Assembly: GCA_947626385.1 (NCBI GenBank)
Contig: CANQSD010000002.1
Coordinates: 1 to 50,675 of the forward strand
Origin: an uncultured Oscillospiraceae bacterium
GTDB lineage: Bacteria > Bacillota > Clostridia > Oscillospirales > Oscillospiraceae
DNA length: 50,675 bases
Reading direction: 5' to 3'
The notes beneath the pieces are model-generated. The model worked only from the letters and a program-made list of their open reading frames with translations. It was not told the origin of the DNA and made no database searches. Positions 26,614 through 36,100 of the stretch are shown here, in pieces. The position numbers and the translations under genes are program-made. Each line of letters opens with the position of its first letter. The stretch's first letter is position 1.

Positions 26614-27693
26614 TCACTCCTTTTGCGCCCGGCGGCGGGAGATCATGAGCCAAATGACGATGGGCGCGCCGACAGCGCTGGTCACCGTCCCCACCGCAAG
26701 CTCGGTGGGGGAGAAGACGGTGCGGGCCGTAAGGTCGCAGATCATGCAGAAGACCGCGCCGCACAAAAAGGACGCCGGGACCATCAAAATGGGCTTCTCC
26801 GACCGCAAAAGGATCCGGCAGATGTGCGGAACCGCGATGCCCACGAAGGAGACGGGGCCGGCGAAGGCCGTGACGCACGCCGACAGGACGCTGGAGAGGG
26901 CAATGAGCGCCAGCCGGAACCGGCGGACGTTGAGCCCCACGCTTTGTGCGTAGCCCTCCCCCAGGGCGTAGGCCGACAGGGGCTTGGACAGAAGAAAGAC
27001 CACAAGGACGGTGGGCAGGACGATGAGCGCGGAGACGCCTACGTCCTGCCAGGAGCCCCCGGAGAAGCTGCCCATGGACCAGTGAGTGAGGTTCACGATA
27101 TCCGCCTCATCGGCGAAGTTGATGAGGAAGTCCGTGACGGCGGAGCAGATGTAGCTGAGCATGATGCCGATGACCAGGAGCATGGACATATTTCTGGTGC
27201 GCCGCCCGAAGGCCAGGGCGAAGAGCATGGTGAGCATGGAGCCGAAAAACGACGCCGCCACCGTGATCCACAGCGGCACCCGCGTCATGGCCGTGCTGAG
27301 GGCAACGGTCACGATCGCCAGGAACATCCGCGCCCCGGAGGAGATGCCCAGGACGAAGGGACCGGCGATGGGGTTGCGGAAAAAGGTCTGGAGGAGAAAG
27401 CCGGAGAGCGCCAGCGCCCCGCCCAGCACGGCCGCCAGAAGGACGCGCTTGAGGCGAATCTTCCAGATGATGTTGTAGGCCGAGACGGTGGAAGCCCCGG
27501 CTGTCCCCAGGTCGATCTCCCGCCGGACTTCGCCCTTATGCAGTAAGATCCGCCAGATCTCCCGGACGGAGATGTCCACGCTCCCGGTGTGGATGTTCCA
27601 GAGAACGGCGAGGACGAAGAGAACGCCCAGACCCACGAATACGGCAGTATACCGCGCCGCCCTTGCGCGGCGGCCTGTCACTTGAGCCGCCAT
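26614..27693 (-). CDS. btuC: Corrinoid-type ABC permease (FecCD/BtuC family)
   Basis: A 359-residue multi-pass permease of the FecCD family, with family motifs LKRVLLAAVLGGALALSG, QTFFRNPIAGPFVLGISSGA and GPVSFVGIAVPHICR. About ten membrane segments are visible. The start at 27693 (MAAQVTG) overlaps the binding-protein gene by 16 bases; the site upstream is weak, so translation may depend on coupling. It is the membrane channel of the riboswitch-controlled importer. Iron-siderophore permeases are indistinguishable by family alone; context supports corrinoids. Confidence 0.92.
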   Translation of the reverse strand: MAAQVTGRRARAARYTAVFVGLGVLFVLAVLWNIHTGSVDISVREIWRILLHKGEVRREIDLGTAGASTVSAYNIIWKIRLKRVLLAAVLGGALALSGFLLQTFFRNPIAGPFVLGISSGARMFLAIVTVALSTAMTRVPLWITVAASFFGSMLTMLFALAFGRRTRNMSMLLVIGIMLSYICSAVTDFLINFADEADIVNLTHWSMGSFSGGSWQDVGVSALIVLPTVLVVFLLSKPLSAYALGEGYAQSVGLNVRRFRLALIALSSVLSACVTAFAGPVSFVGIAVPHICRILLRSEKPILMVPASFLCGAVFCMICDLTARTVFSPTELAVGTVTSAVGAPIVIWLMISRRRAQKE

Positions 27694-28877
27694 AGATACG
27701 TGAGCTCGTCCACGTCCGGGCCGGCCTCCATCATCAGGCGAAGGTCGTTTACCATGACGCCGATGGTGTCCTGGATCTGAAAATAATCGGGGGTGGTACA
27801 CCAGACGTTCCCCTCCTTGGCGGCCTTGAGCTCCGAGAGGATGTCGGCCCGCGCCAGGAAGTCCGAGAGCGTCTCGGGCCGGCCGCCCATGGACCAGATG
27901 TAGACGACGTAGTCGGCGTCCTTTGCCTTGTCGTAAAAGGCCTCATACTCCAGCTTCGCCGTGCCGGACTGGCCCACGCCCACGTCGGAAAGGGCGTAGT
28001 CCCCGCCGGCCAGCTCCACCATTTTCGCCATGTAGTCCCCGGCGTTGCGGGTGCTGAGCGTGCCGGAGGAGGTGATGTAGAAGATCGCCACGCTCTTGCC
28101 GGTCTTCTCCTTTGCGGCAAGCTCGTCGATGTAGGCCGCCTGGGCGTCAAAGACGGCCTCGGCCTCGGCATCCCTGCCGAGCATGGCCCCGTAGAGCTTC
28201 ACCCACTCCACCCGGCCCAGGGGGTGCTCCTCCTGGGAGGAGAGGTCCAGAAGGACGTCGATGCCCAGGGCATCGAACTGCGCCGCCACGTCCTCGGTGA
28301 GCATGGCGTTATAGACGGCAAGCTTGCTCCCCGAGGCCGCCAGGAGCTCGTAGTCCGGCTCCTTGGAGGAGCCCAGGAAGGTGATTTTTCCGGCGTCCAT
28401 GGCGGCCTTCACCTCGTCAATATACCAGTCGTCCCGGTCCGTGGTGGTGAGGGTGACGGCGTCCAGCGCCCCGCAGGCGTTGATGAGGGATGTCACCGGC
28501 GTGGAGGCCACCAGCAGATTCCCCAGGGGCTGCCGGAGGATAATGGCGTCCTCCGGCGCCTCCGCCGGGACGCTCATACCCTCGGGGACGATGAGAAGCG
28601 TCGTGCCGTCGGCGGTGGAGGCAAGCTGATAGCCGCCCTTGTACACGTCCAGGGTGAAGCACTTGGCGTAGTATAGCTCCACGGCGTGGTCGAAGACCCA
28701 CTGGCCGTCAAAGCTTTCGGGCTCGGTGGCCGGGACGCTCTCCGAGGGATCGGAGGGCGGGACGTTTTCCGAGGGGGCGGGGGTTTCGATGGGGCCGGCG
28801 GGCGTTTCGCCGCAGGCGGCGAGAAGAGCGGCCAGCATCAGGGCGGCCAGGAGCAGGGACAGGACTTTTCGTTTCAT
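27678..28877 (-). CDS. btuF: Corrinoid ABC transporter substrate-binding lipoprotein
   Basis: A 399-residue lipoprotein with lipobox LLAAC (C22), then a Pro/Glu/Ser-rich linker (about 25-55). Its periplasmic-binding-like domain contains LLVASTPVTSLINACGALDAV, a pattern of class III (FecB/BtuF) binding proteins quoted here by its opening residues, and VELAGGDYALSD near the C-lobe. It starts at 28877 behind AAGGAG and is the first gene after the B12 riboswitch. It delivers corrinoid to BtuC-like permease. Compared with E. coli BtuF it is longer, mainly from the linker and an extended N-lobe. Confidence 0.88.
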   Translation of the reverse strand: MKRKVLSLLLAALMLAALLAACGETPAGPIETPAPSENVPPSDPSESVPATEPESFDGQWVFDHAVELYYAKCFTLDVYKGGYQLASTADGTTLLIVPEGMSVPAEAPEDAIILRQPLGNLLVASTPVTSLINACGALDAVTLTTTDRDDWYIDEVKAAMDAGKITFLGSSKEPDYELLAASGSKLAVYNAMLTEDVAAQFDALGIDVLLDLSSQEEHPLGRVEWVKLYGAMLGRDAEAEAVFDAQAAYIDELAAKEKTGKSVAIFYITSSGTLSTRNAGDYMAKMVELAGGDYALSDVGVGQSGTAKLEYEAFYDKAKDADYVVYIWSMGGRPETLSDFLARADILSELKAAKEGNVWCTTPDYFQIQDTIGVMVNDLRLMMEAGPDVDELTYLWRLK

Positions 28878-28930
28878 GTTTTTTTCTCCTTCATGGACAG
28901 ATATTTTCCCACGCGGCCTTTCGGACATAG

Positions 28931-28964
28931 AAAAACACATTTTTTGCCAATCGCAAAAAATGTG
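28931..28964 (-). terminator. Second candidate terminator in the btuF leader
   Basis: Read on the minus strand, a perfect 12-bp AT-rich stem (28953-28964 with 28936-28947, loop five) is followed by TTTTT (28931-28935). It lies between the riboswitch and the btuF start codon. Confidence 0.6.
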
Positions 28965-28992
28965 CAGCATACAAGCCCCTGCCATAAAAAGC

Positions 28993-29011
28993 AAAAAAGA
29001 GCGCACCGCTC
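28993..29011 (-). terminator. Candidate riboswitch-linked terminator
   Basis: Minus-strand GAGCG-GTG-CGCTC hairpin (28999-29011) followed by six T (28993-28998). The stem is short but GC-rich, and may be the expression platform of the B12 riboswitch. Confidence 0.55.
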
Positions 29012-29065
29012 CCTTGCAAAATGGCAAAGGCAAACGCTGCACTCCTCTATACCCAGAAAGCATCG

Positions 29066-29216
29066 CGACAAAGAACCGGGCCGGTATTCTGACTTGAGAC
29101 ACGCCCATTTTGGGCGCATCAGTTACAGTAATGGCAGTTGCGCCGGATTCGAACCGGCTTCCCCGTTTGATCTATTCAGTAAACAACCTTTCGAACCGCG
29201 GTCCCGATTTTCACTT
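29066..29216 (-). ncRNA. Cobalamin riboswitch
   Basis: The minus strand contains the elements of the B12-riboswitch family in order: GGTTCGAAAGG near the 5' end, a GGGGAAGCCGG...CCGGCGC core (about 29132-29156), TTACTGTAACTGATG in place of the CACTGT block, a GCGCCCAAAATGGGCG hairpin, and the B12 box AGTCAGAATACCGGCC (about 29080-29095). It lies between a consensus promoter and the btuF-btuC-btuD-cbi operon. The B12 box differs from the strict consensus by a few bases, but the layout is clear. High corrinoid should favour termination downstream. Confidence 0.9.
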
Positions 29217-29226
29217 TTCACGTCGG

Positions 29227-29256
29227 ATTATACCACGCCCTGCCGGAGCTTGTCAA
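29227..29256 (-). promoter_or_regulatory. Promoter of the riboswitch-led corrinoid operon
   Basis: Consensus TTGACA (29251-29256), 18-bp spacer, consensus TATAAT (29227-29232) with an upstream TGG (extended -10). Confidence 0.8.
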
Positions 29257-29335
29257 CGGGGTTTTGCGAGGGCGAGGACACCCCGCGCGGCGGGGACGAC
29301 CCTTCCGCCTCGCTTCGCTCGGCACCTCCCCCAAG

Positions 29336-30516
29336 GTAACCACTGATTAAATCCCCCCAAATAAAGAAAATGTGGTATAATGTAAGAAAGGGGTGTTCAA
29401 GATGGAAAAACAACAAAGCTTTACGGACATTGAGTATGGACAACGCCGGCGTTCTACGAAAAGGGAAGTCTTTTTGGAGGAAATGGACGCCATCCTGCCG
29501 TGGAACCAGTGGGTGTCCTTCATAGAGCCGTTCTATCCGAACGGCAGGCGGGGGCGCCGGCCGCAGGAAATCGAGCGCATGCTGCGGATGCTCCTGCTGC
29601 AAACGTGGTTCAACCTGTCAGATGAGGGGATCGAAGATGCCATCTATGACAGCTATGCCATGAAAAGCTTTATGCGGATCAATTTCTCACAGGGAGAACA
29701 GGTCCCCGACGCTACGACTCTGTGCAAATTCCGCAAGCTGTTGAACGAACACGATCTTCAAAAGAAATGCTTTGCCCAGGTGCAGGAGCTGCTCGCACAG
29801 GAGGGCAAACAGGTCCGTGGCGGAACTATCGTGGACGCCACCATCATAGACGCTCCCACATCCACCAAGAATGAGGAAAAGAAGCGCGATGCTGAGATGC
29901 ACTCCGTCAAAAAGAATAATCAATGGTATTTTGGCATGCGTCTGCATATTGGAGTTGACCCGGTGCATGGGTTTGCCCACAGCGCCGTTTGTACGGCAGG
30001 GAATGTCTCGGAATGCAAGGTCGCGCCCAGGCTGCTTCGTGAAGATGATACGGTGGTCTATGGCGATGCAGGTTATCTGAAGATGGAACGGTATGTGGAG
30101 GATGGCGTTGAAAGAGAGTATCGTATCAATCGCCAGCGGGGAACGTTCAAACGGCACTATGGCGGGGGCTTGGCGTGGCAATTTGAGAAGGAGCTTGAGA
30201 AACGGAAATCCAGCATGAGGAGCAAGGTGGAGTATGTTTTTCATGTGATAAAGGACATATTCAAGTGGCGCAAGGTCCATTACAAGGGGATCCATAAGAA
30301 TGCGTGCTACGCCAATCTGGTCCTGGCGGGCGCGAATCTGTATATGCTGGCGGAGGCGAAAAAGAAAAGTTACGCATAACAAGGGCGTAGTGCGCCCAAA
30401 TTCGGGAAATTCCCCACAATTTGAGGGATAATAAGGGAGGAATAGAGGAAATCGCCCTTCGTGATCCGCCGATCCTTGCCTTTTTCCATTTCTGGGGTGA
30501 GTTAATCAGTGGTTAC
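29336..30516 (+). mobile_element. Complete IS5-like insertion sequence (1181 bp)
   Basis: Terminal inverted repeats GTAACCACTGATTAA (29336-29350) and TTAATCAGTGGTTAC (30502-30516) match perfectly over 15 bp. They are flanked by CAAG on both sides (29332-29335 and 30517-30520), a likely 4-bp target duplication. One transposase gene fills the element, with an extended -10 TGGTATAAT near 29374-29381. Outside the element, CCTCCCCC on the left and GGGGGAGG on the right rebuild a palindrome found intact near 9311-9328, so the IS landed in the loop of a repeat hairpin. Confidence 0.92.
29402..30379 (+). CDS. IS5-family DDE transposase
   Basis: A 325-residue transposase with an N-terminal DUF772-like part (FYPNGRRGRRPQEIERMLRMLLLQ region and DATTLCKFRKLL) and a DDE nuclease domain: D145 in GGTIVDATIIDAP, D222 in VYGDAGY and E277 in SKVEYVFHVIK. 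All catalytic residues are present, so it could be active. ATG 29402 is chosen behind AAGGGG; a GTG at 29393 is an alternative. Codon use is less GC-rich than in the host genes, in keeping with a mobile origin. Confidence 0.93.
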   Translation: MEKQQSFTDIEYGQRRRSTKREVFLEEMDAILPWNQWVSFIEPFYPNGRRGRRPQEIERMLRMLLLQTWFNLSDEGIEDAIYDSYAMKSFMRINFSQGEQVPDATTLCKFRKLLNEHDLQKKCFAQVQELLAQEGKQVRGGTIVDATIIDAPTSTKNEEKKRDAEMHSVKKNNQWYFGMRLHIGVDPVHGFAHSAVCTAGNVSECKVAPRLLREDDTVVYGDAGYLKMERYVEDGVEREYRINRQRGTFKRHYGGGLAWQFEKELEKRKSSMRSKVEYVFHVIKDIFKWRKVHYKGIHKNACYANLVLAGANLYMLAEAKKKSYA

Positions 30517-30520
30517 CAAG

Positions 30521-31113
30521 GGGGAGGTTAACGGGCGGGTTTTGGAACCCGCCCCTAAAAAAGGTTTGCGGCTGACGCCGCATTCTCGATTTGATTGCGC
30601 CGGAGGCGCAATTGGATACAACGGCGGCGAAGCCGCGACCTTTTTAGCCTCCCCTGTAGGGGAGGTGCCGCGAAGCGGCGAAAGGGTTGCCTTCCCCGCA
30701 GGGGAAGGCGTCGCCGGAGGCGACGAATGCGTGTCGAATTGCAGCACCACCCCGGCGCTTCGCGCTACCCCTCCGTTGGAGGGGCAAGAGAGGATGCGAT
30801 GACGAAGCGGTTCCGATAAAACGCACTCAACCCCCGTCTCAGTGCCCCCTCTTCGTAGGAGGGGGCAGGGGGTGGGCGATTTTCTGAGCGGTGGGATAGA
30901 CGCCCCCACCCTGGCCGGCGCTTCGCGCGGCCACCCCTCCCAGAGGGAGGGGCTTTGGCGGTTGCGTTTTGTCGGGACCGCTCTCTCAACCCACGCTCGC
31001 TTCCCCCCTGCCCCCCTCCTACGAGGAGGGGGCTTTTAAAAGGGTTGCGGCGCAATTTTTTATAAATGCGGCGCAAAGCGCCGCAACCTTGTTCCCCTTG
31101 ATCCCTTTTTCAG
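30521..31113. repeat. GC-rich mosaic repeat island right of the IS
   Basis: Continuation of the island split by the IS. It has TTGCGCCGGAGGCGCAA, CTCCCCTGTAGGGGAG, CCTTCCCCGCAGGGGAAGG, CCTCCGTTGGAGGGG and CCTCCTACGAGGAGG palindromes, then a partial GCGCAATTTTTTATAAA module (31044-31113). That module breaks off where the AT-rich island starts. No gene is supported. Confidence 0.8.
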
Positions 31114-31265
31114 AAAGTCCCAATTCGACGTTGTGTTCCCGGTCAAAAGTATGAATAATTATCAATCAGCATGGATAAAACTCACCATCAATTCCGACAT
31201 ATTATATGATAGAATCAAGGACAGACCCATCGGCATAAACACAAAAGGATATTTCCCCGATGTGG

Positions 31266-31271
31266 TATAAT
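31266..31271 (+). promoter_or_regulatory. Extended -10 promoter before the small membrane genes
   Basis: TATAAT preceded by TGG, in AT-rich DNA about 110 bases before the first small gene. No clear -35. Confidence 0.45.
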
Positions 31272-31381
31272 ATATATTTTACAATTACCCATTGCAGCAG
31301 TTGCATGTTACAGTTTTATGTGATATGATGCTAATAATGGAATTTATGGACAAATCAATATTTGAAAAGGAGGCTGTTGAT

Positions 31382-31555
31382 ATGAAAAAAGCAAGCGCTT
31401 TGATTTTGTTTGGATTAAGCATAGCTTATATTTCCACACAGGCACAGTGGGCAATTATGCAGGCAGTATCCTTGTTGTCTGTATTCGTTGGGCTGGGTTT
31501 TTCAATTTTTGGATTTATGAGAAGGAAAAATAATATTGATGTTGGAGGTAAATAA
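31382..31555 (+). CDS. Small membrane protein (57 residues)
   Basis: MKKASALILF start behind AAAAGGAGG, a strong site. Two hydrophobic segments (about 5-20 and 28-47) are followed by a basic FMRRKNN tail. I do not recognise a family. Its base composition is much more AT-rich than the neighbours', and it shares an operon with the next gene (adjacent stop and start). An inserted origin is likely. Confidence 0.65.
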   Translation: MKKASALILFGLSIAYISTQAQWAIMQAVSLLSVFVGLGFSIFGFMRRKNNIDVGGK

Positions 31556-31834
31556 ATGGACTGGTGGAACATATCGGTGTTTGGTATAATACCCGTTTTT
31601 ACTGTTCTTCTAATCTTTTTTGTTAAGCGAAAATTTCTTTGGACAGCGCCGTTAATATCAACAGTTATTTCAGTGATTATTAGCATAATAGCTGTGCCGG
31701 ACATTCTAAGCGAAGGCGAATATCGGGCGCATTTTGGAATTAGTATACTTTTCCATCTTGCAATTGTTGTCCTTTTGACAATTATTGCTTACCTTGTTGC
31801 AAATATTATAAAACGGAAACAGAACAGTCAATAA
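31556..31834 (+). CDS. Small membrane protein (92 residues)
   Basis: Starts one base after the previous stop, with GGAGGT upstream. Three hydrophobic segments lie at about 7-24, 29-47 and 62-85, with a KRK-rich end. The sequence resembles small uncharacterised Clostridia proteins with an N-terminal 'xxWW' and a VKRKFLWTAPLIST motif, but I know no function. It is AT-rich like its partner. An immunity-like or membrane-stress role is possible but unsupported. Confidence 0.7.
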   Translation: MDWWNISVFGIIPVFTVLLIFFVKRKFLWTAPLISTVISVIISIIAVPDILSEGEYRAHFGISILFHLAIVVLLTIIAYLVANIIKRKQNSQ

Positions 31835-31908
31835 AACGCCGGAATAATTCAAAGGCTAATTAACCACTAACACTTAGAGAATTTCAATGTTTTGTATTAT
31901 GATTTACT

Positions 31909-31946
31909 ATTACCCGTCAGCAATTATGCTGGCGGGTAATATTTTT
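31909..31946 (+). terminator. Intrinsic terminator of the small membrane operon
   Basis: A 13-bp stem (31909-31921 with 31928-31940, one G-T pair), loop AATTAT, followed by ATTTTTATT. Confidence 0.8.
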
Positions 31947-32069
31947 ATTCACTCTGTTGGATAAATACTCACTCCGACCGTGACTCCAATACTCCGGGAA
32001 CACAAAAGGGAATTGGGAGTTCGGAAAAAGGGGTGCCGCCGCGGCGGCGGGGCGGCGGGCAAAAAGTCG

Positions 32070-32100
32070 AAAAAAAGCGCCCCGGAGGAGCTCCGGGGCG
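32070..32100 (-). terminator. Intrinsic terminator of the AraC gene
   Basis: On the minus strand a 10-bp stem of CGCCCCGGAG and CTCCGGGGCG with a three-base loop (32078-32100) is followed, after GC, by a run of seven T (32070-32076). Confidence 0.75.
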
Positions 32101-32111
32101 GGTGGAGGCGG

Positions 32112-32981
32112 TCACGTCAACGTCAGGCGGTACTCGGAGGGGGTGACGCCCTTGGTTTTTTTGAAGATCTTGGAGAAAGAGAGCGGGTCGTCGTAGCCGA
32201 CGGACTTGGCGATCTCGCTGATCTTCCGGTCCGGGTCGCGCAGGAGCATACAGGCGCGGTTTACGCGATAGCGGACCAGGTATTCCCTGGGGGAGAGGTT
32301 CAGCGTCCTTTGAAAGACGGCGGAGAGGTAGGTGCGGTCGATGCCGATGTGGGCGGCGATGTCGTTGATGCGGATGTTCTCCGCAAGGTGCTCGTCCATG
32401 TAGGCCAGGGCCCGGTCGAGATAGTCGCGGCCGGCGCCGGAGTCCTCCCGCGCCTCCGGGTGGGCAGCGGCGTAGTCCTCGATGAGCGCGGCCAGGATCT
32501 GAAAGAGCGCCGCCGTCCGTTTGAGCTCGTTGCTCACGCCCACGGCGCGGGCCAGCATCATCTGCTGGACGCAGCTGAGGATATAGGCGGTGTTGGAGTA
32601 ATGGCCGACGAGGGTTGTCCCGTCGATCCCGGCGCACTTTAAGTAGGAGGCCGCCTTGATGCCCCGGAACCCCACCCAGATATACTCCCAGGGCTCCCGG
32701 CGGTCCGCCTCATAGTAGACCTCCGTGTCCGGAAAGATGACGAAGAAGTCGCCCTTCCCCAGGGGATACGTCTCGCCGCCCGCCCGGTAGACGCCCTTCC
32801 CCTCGCAGATGAAGTGGATGATGAACGCCTCCCGCGCGCCGGGGCCGAACCGGTGTCCGGGGGCGCAGTTTTGCACACCGCAGGTGTCGAGGCACAGGTC
32901 CACGGTGTCGTTGGAGAGGTTGTCCAGGAGCTGGAACCCCGCCGCGCTGATGTAAACGCCCTTCCCGCCGTCCTTCGCCAC
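32112..32981 (-). CDS. AraC-family transcriptional regulator
   Basis: A 289-residue regulator. An N-terminal cupin-like sensor domain (about 35-110) contains FICEGKGVYRAGGETYPLGKGD-type residues. Two C-terminal helix-turn-helix motifs (about 190-285) include INDIAAHIGIDRTYLSAVF and ISEIAKSVGYDDPLSFSKIF. It starts at GTG behind AGGGGGG. It is divergent from the GH97 gene, so sugar-dependent activation of that gene is the obvious hypothesis. This AraC class typically senses carbohydrates. Confidence 0.92.
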   Translation of the reverse strand: MAKDGGKGVYISAAGFQLLDNLSNDTVDLCLDTCGVQNCAPGHRFGPGAREAFIIHFICEGKGVYRAGGETYPLGKGDFFVIFPDTEVYYEADRREPWEYIWVGFRGIKAASYLKCAGIDGTTLVGHYSNTAYILSCVQQMMLARAVGVSNELKRTAALFQILAALIEDYAAAHPEAREDSGAGRDYLDRALAYMDEHLAENIRINDIAAHIGIDRTYLSAVFQRTLNLSPREYLVRYRVNRACMLLRDPDRKISEIAKSVGYDDPLSFSKIFKKTKGVTPSEYRLTLT

Positions 32982-33108
32982 AGCGATCCCCCCTTTGTCC
33001 CTTTTCCTTCAGCATATCACAAATTTCCAAAAACGCAAGCGCCGATTTTCCCCACATTTGTCCTCATCCTTTCGACAAAATGCCATGGGAGGCCGGGGCG
33101 GGAGGTGA

Positions 33109-33114
33109 TATAAT
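33109..33114 (+). promoter_or_regulatory. Promoter of the GH97 gene (-10)
   Basis: TATAAT preceded by TGA (extended -10), without a good -35, about 38 bases before the start codon. Absence of a -35 fits activation by the divergent AraC protein. Confidence 0.5.
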
Positions 33115-33151
33115 CAAGGTATTCCAATCTTAAAAACGGGAGGGCGTTCGG

Positions 33152-36100
33152 ATGCGAAGAAGCTGGAAAACGCTCCTCAGTCTCGGCCTTACGGCGGCGG
33201 TGCTCATGGCGGCGCCGGCGGCGGTCCGGGCGGCGGGAGAAAAGGAGTACGGAGGTGCGGAGGAATTGACGGACGGCACAAAGGTGACGGAGGTTCAGGG
33301 CCTCGCGGCGGCCTCCCCGGACGGAACGCTGGAGGTCATGATCCTGCAGGACGCCGCCACGGGGCGGTTTTTCTACACGGCGGCGAAAAACGGCGTGACG
33401 GCGCTTCAAGCCTCGCAGCTGGGCCTTGAGGCGGGGGACGATCTTGCCCAGGGCCTGACGCTTGTGGAGGGGAGCCTTGCGTTTGCGGAGGGCACGGAGA
33501 CCTATACCCTCACCGGCGGGGCCCAAAAGGCGGTGGAGGATCCCTGGCGGGAGATGTCCTTCACGCTCCAAAGAAAGGACGACGGGGAAAAGCGCCTGCG
33601 CGTCACCTTCCGGCTCTTTAACGGCGGGCTGGCCTACCGGTACACCCTTTTTGGGACGCCCGGGGAAAAGGTCAAGATCGCCGGCGAGGCCAGCGAATAT
33701 GTGCTCCCCGCCGACGCCGTCGTCTGGGCCGGGAACACGGACCCAAACTACGAGTTTGAGTTTTCAAGGCGCACGATGAGTGACATCAAGAGTATGTCCG
33801 GCGATCTCTCCGTGCCCCTTCTGGCCAACGCCGGCGGGCTGTGGGTGCTCATCTCGGAGGGGGCGGTCTACAACGACCCGGACCCCTACTGCGCCACCTT
33901 CCTCTCCACCCAAAGCGGCTCCCGGAGCCTCCGGGTGGCCTTCGGCAACGCCCAGAACGGCCCGGTGGAGAAGACCTTCAAGGAGGACGGGACCGTCTCC
34001 ACCCCCTGGCGGGCGGCGGCTGTCGCCGATGACCTCAATGCCGTCGTGAACGCCACGGTGTTTACCAGCGTAAACCCCGACCCGGACCCGGCGCTCTACG
34101 GCGATCTGTCGTACATTAAGCCGGGGAAGGCGGCGTGGTCCTGGTGGTCGGAGTCCGGGGACGACCCGGTGGAGTACGACCAGCAGAAGGATTACATCGA
34201 CTTCGCGGCGAAAAACGGCTGGGAATACGTCTGCGTCGATTTCGGCTGGTGCCTCTGGGAGGACTATCAGGCCAAGGTGAAGGAGCTGGCGGACTACGCC
34301 GAAGAGCGTGGCGTGAGCCTCATGCTGTGGTACGGCGTCAACAACGATAATCACGCCGGCTTCAAGGATGCCGCCGGCGCGCCGGCCTATCCCAAATACT
34401 CCCTGAAAACGGCGGAGCAGCTGGAGGAGCAGTTTGCCTGGTGCGAGTCCGTGGGCGTCCGGGCGGTGAAGGTGGACTACTACGAGCGGGACGACCAGTC
34501 CACCATGCGCCAGATGTACGACTGCGCCACCATCGCGGCCCGACATCACATCAACGTCCTCTTCCACGGCTGCACCGTCCCCCGCGGGGAGCAGCGGACC
34601 TTCCCCAACGTCTTAGGCTACGAGGCCATCCGGGGGGCGGAGTGGTACAAGTGGAACGTGGGGCCGTCCATTGCCACGGACCTCACCTCCCTCTTTACCA
34701 GGAACGTCCTGGGCGGGATGGACTACACGCCCCCGGCGATGCCCATCGACCAGCTTCCCACCACCGCCGGCTTCCGCCTTGCGCAGACGGTGGCCTACGA
34801 GTCGGGACTTCCCAGCTTCGCCTCCTCCGTCTTTAAGCTGGAGGGCTTTGAGGGGCTGGCGCTTTTGAACGACCTGCCGGTCTCCTGGGACGAGACGGTC
34901 CTTCTGGACGGGTACCCCGGAGAGCGCCTGGCGGTGGCCAGACGGAGCGGCGAGGACTGGTATCTTGCCGCGATGACTTTGACAGACAGAACGGAGAAGC
35001 TGAACCTTTCCTTCCTGGGCGACGGCGAGTACACGGCCTACATCTTCCGGGACAACGAGGAAGGCGACGGCATCGAGCGGGAGACCCGGACGGTGACGAA
35101 AAACGACACGCTGAAGGCCGAGCTCCTGTACGGCGGCGGCATGGCGGTGAAGCTCACCAGGTCCGAAATGGACCTCACGACGCCTTACGACGGGTACGAC
35201 TTTTACGAGGCCGAGGACAGCGCCAACGAGCTTGGCGGCGGCGCCACCGTGGTGAAAAACCAGTTTGTCTCCGGCATGAGACGCGTGAGCGGCATCGGCG
35301 CGGGCGCCGGGAACACCCTGACCTTCACGAACGTCACCGCCCCGGAGGACGGCGTCTATGAGCTGCGGCTCTACTTCTCCTGCGGCGTGGAGCGGCGGAT
35401 CTGTATCGCTGTCAACGGCGGGGAGCCTATCCGCACCGCAAAGCTCAACTGCGGCGTCAACGCCCTTTCCGCCAGGAGCTTCTACGTGGAGCTCAAGGCG
35501 GGGACCAATACGGTGACGTTCTCCAATTCCGAGGCCAAGGCCCCGGACGTGGACCGGATCGCGATCTCCAAAGCCCCGGTGGACGCAGAGCCCACAAAGA
35601 CAGACGACACCGACGACGGCACCGAGGCCGTGGACGGGGCCCAGTACGAATACACCGTCTATGACGCGGCCAAGGCCGCCCTCGCCGGCGGCGCCAGGCT
35701 GGAAAACGGCGGCATCGGCTGGCTTGGGAACAGCCCCTCCTGCACCGCCGCGTTCACGGTGACGGTCCCGGAGACCGGCCGCTATAAGCTGCGGGTGGGC
35801 TATTATACCGGCGAGACACGGGACCTCCAGATCGCGGTCAACGGCGGGGAGGCCGTGACCGTCACCTGTCCCGGCACCGGCAGCTACACCTCGGAATCCG
35901 CGGAGTACGTCTATGCGGACGCGGAGCTGGCGGCCGGCGAAAATGAGATCGTCCTTTTGAACGACGCCGGCTGGGCCCCCAATATTTTGGACCTCGCCGT
36001 CTCCACGACGCGGACCGACGCGCCGGACAGGGACGACGATCAGACCCCGGCCCCCCAGCCCGCGCCGGAGGACAAGACCTCCGCCGCCTGGTGGATCGCC

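Noticed and set aside
29130..29160. tRNA T-arm-like GGTTCGAATCC on the minus strand
   Set aside because: It belongs to the cobalamin riboswitch core; no acceptor, D or anticodon arm is nearby.
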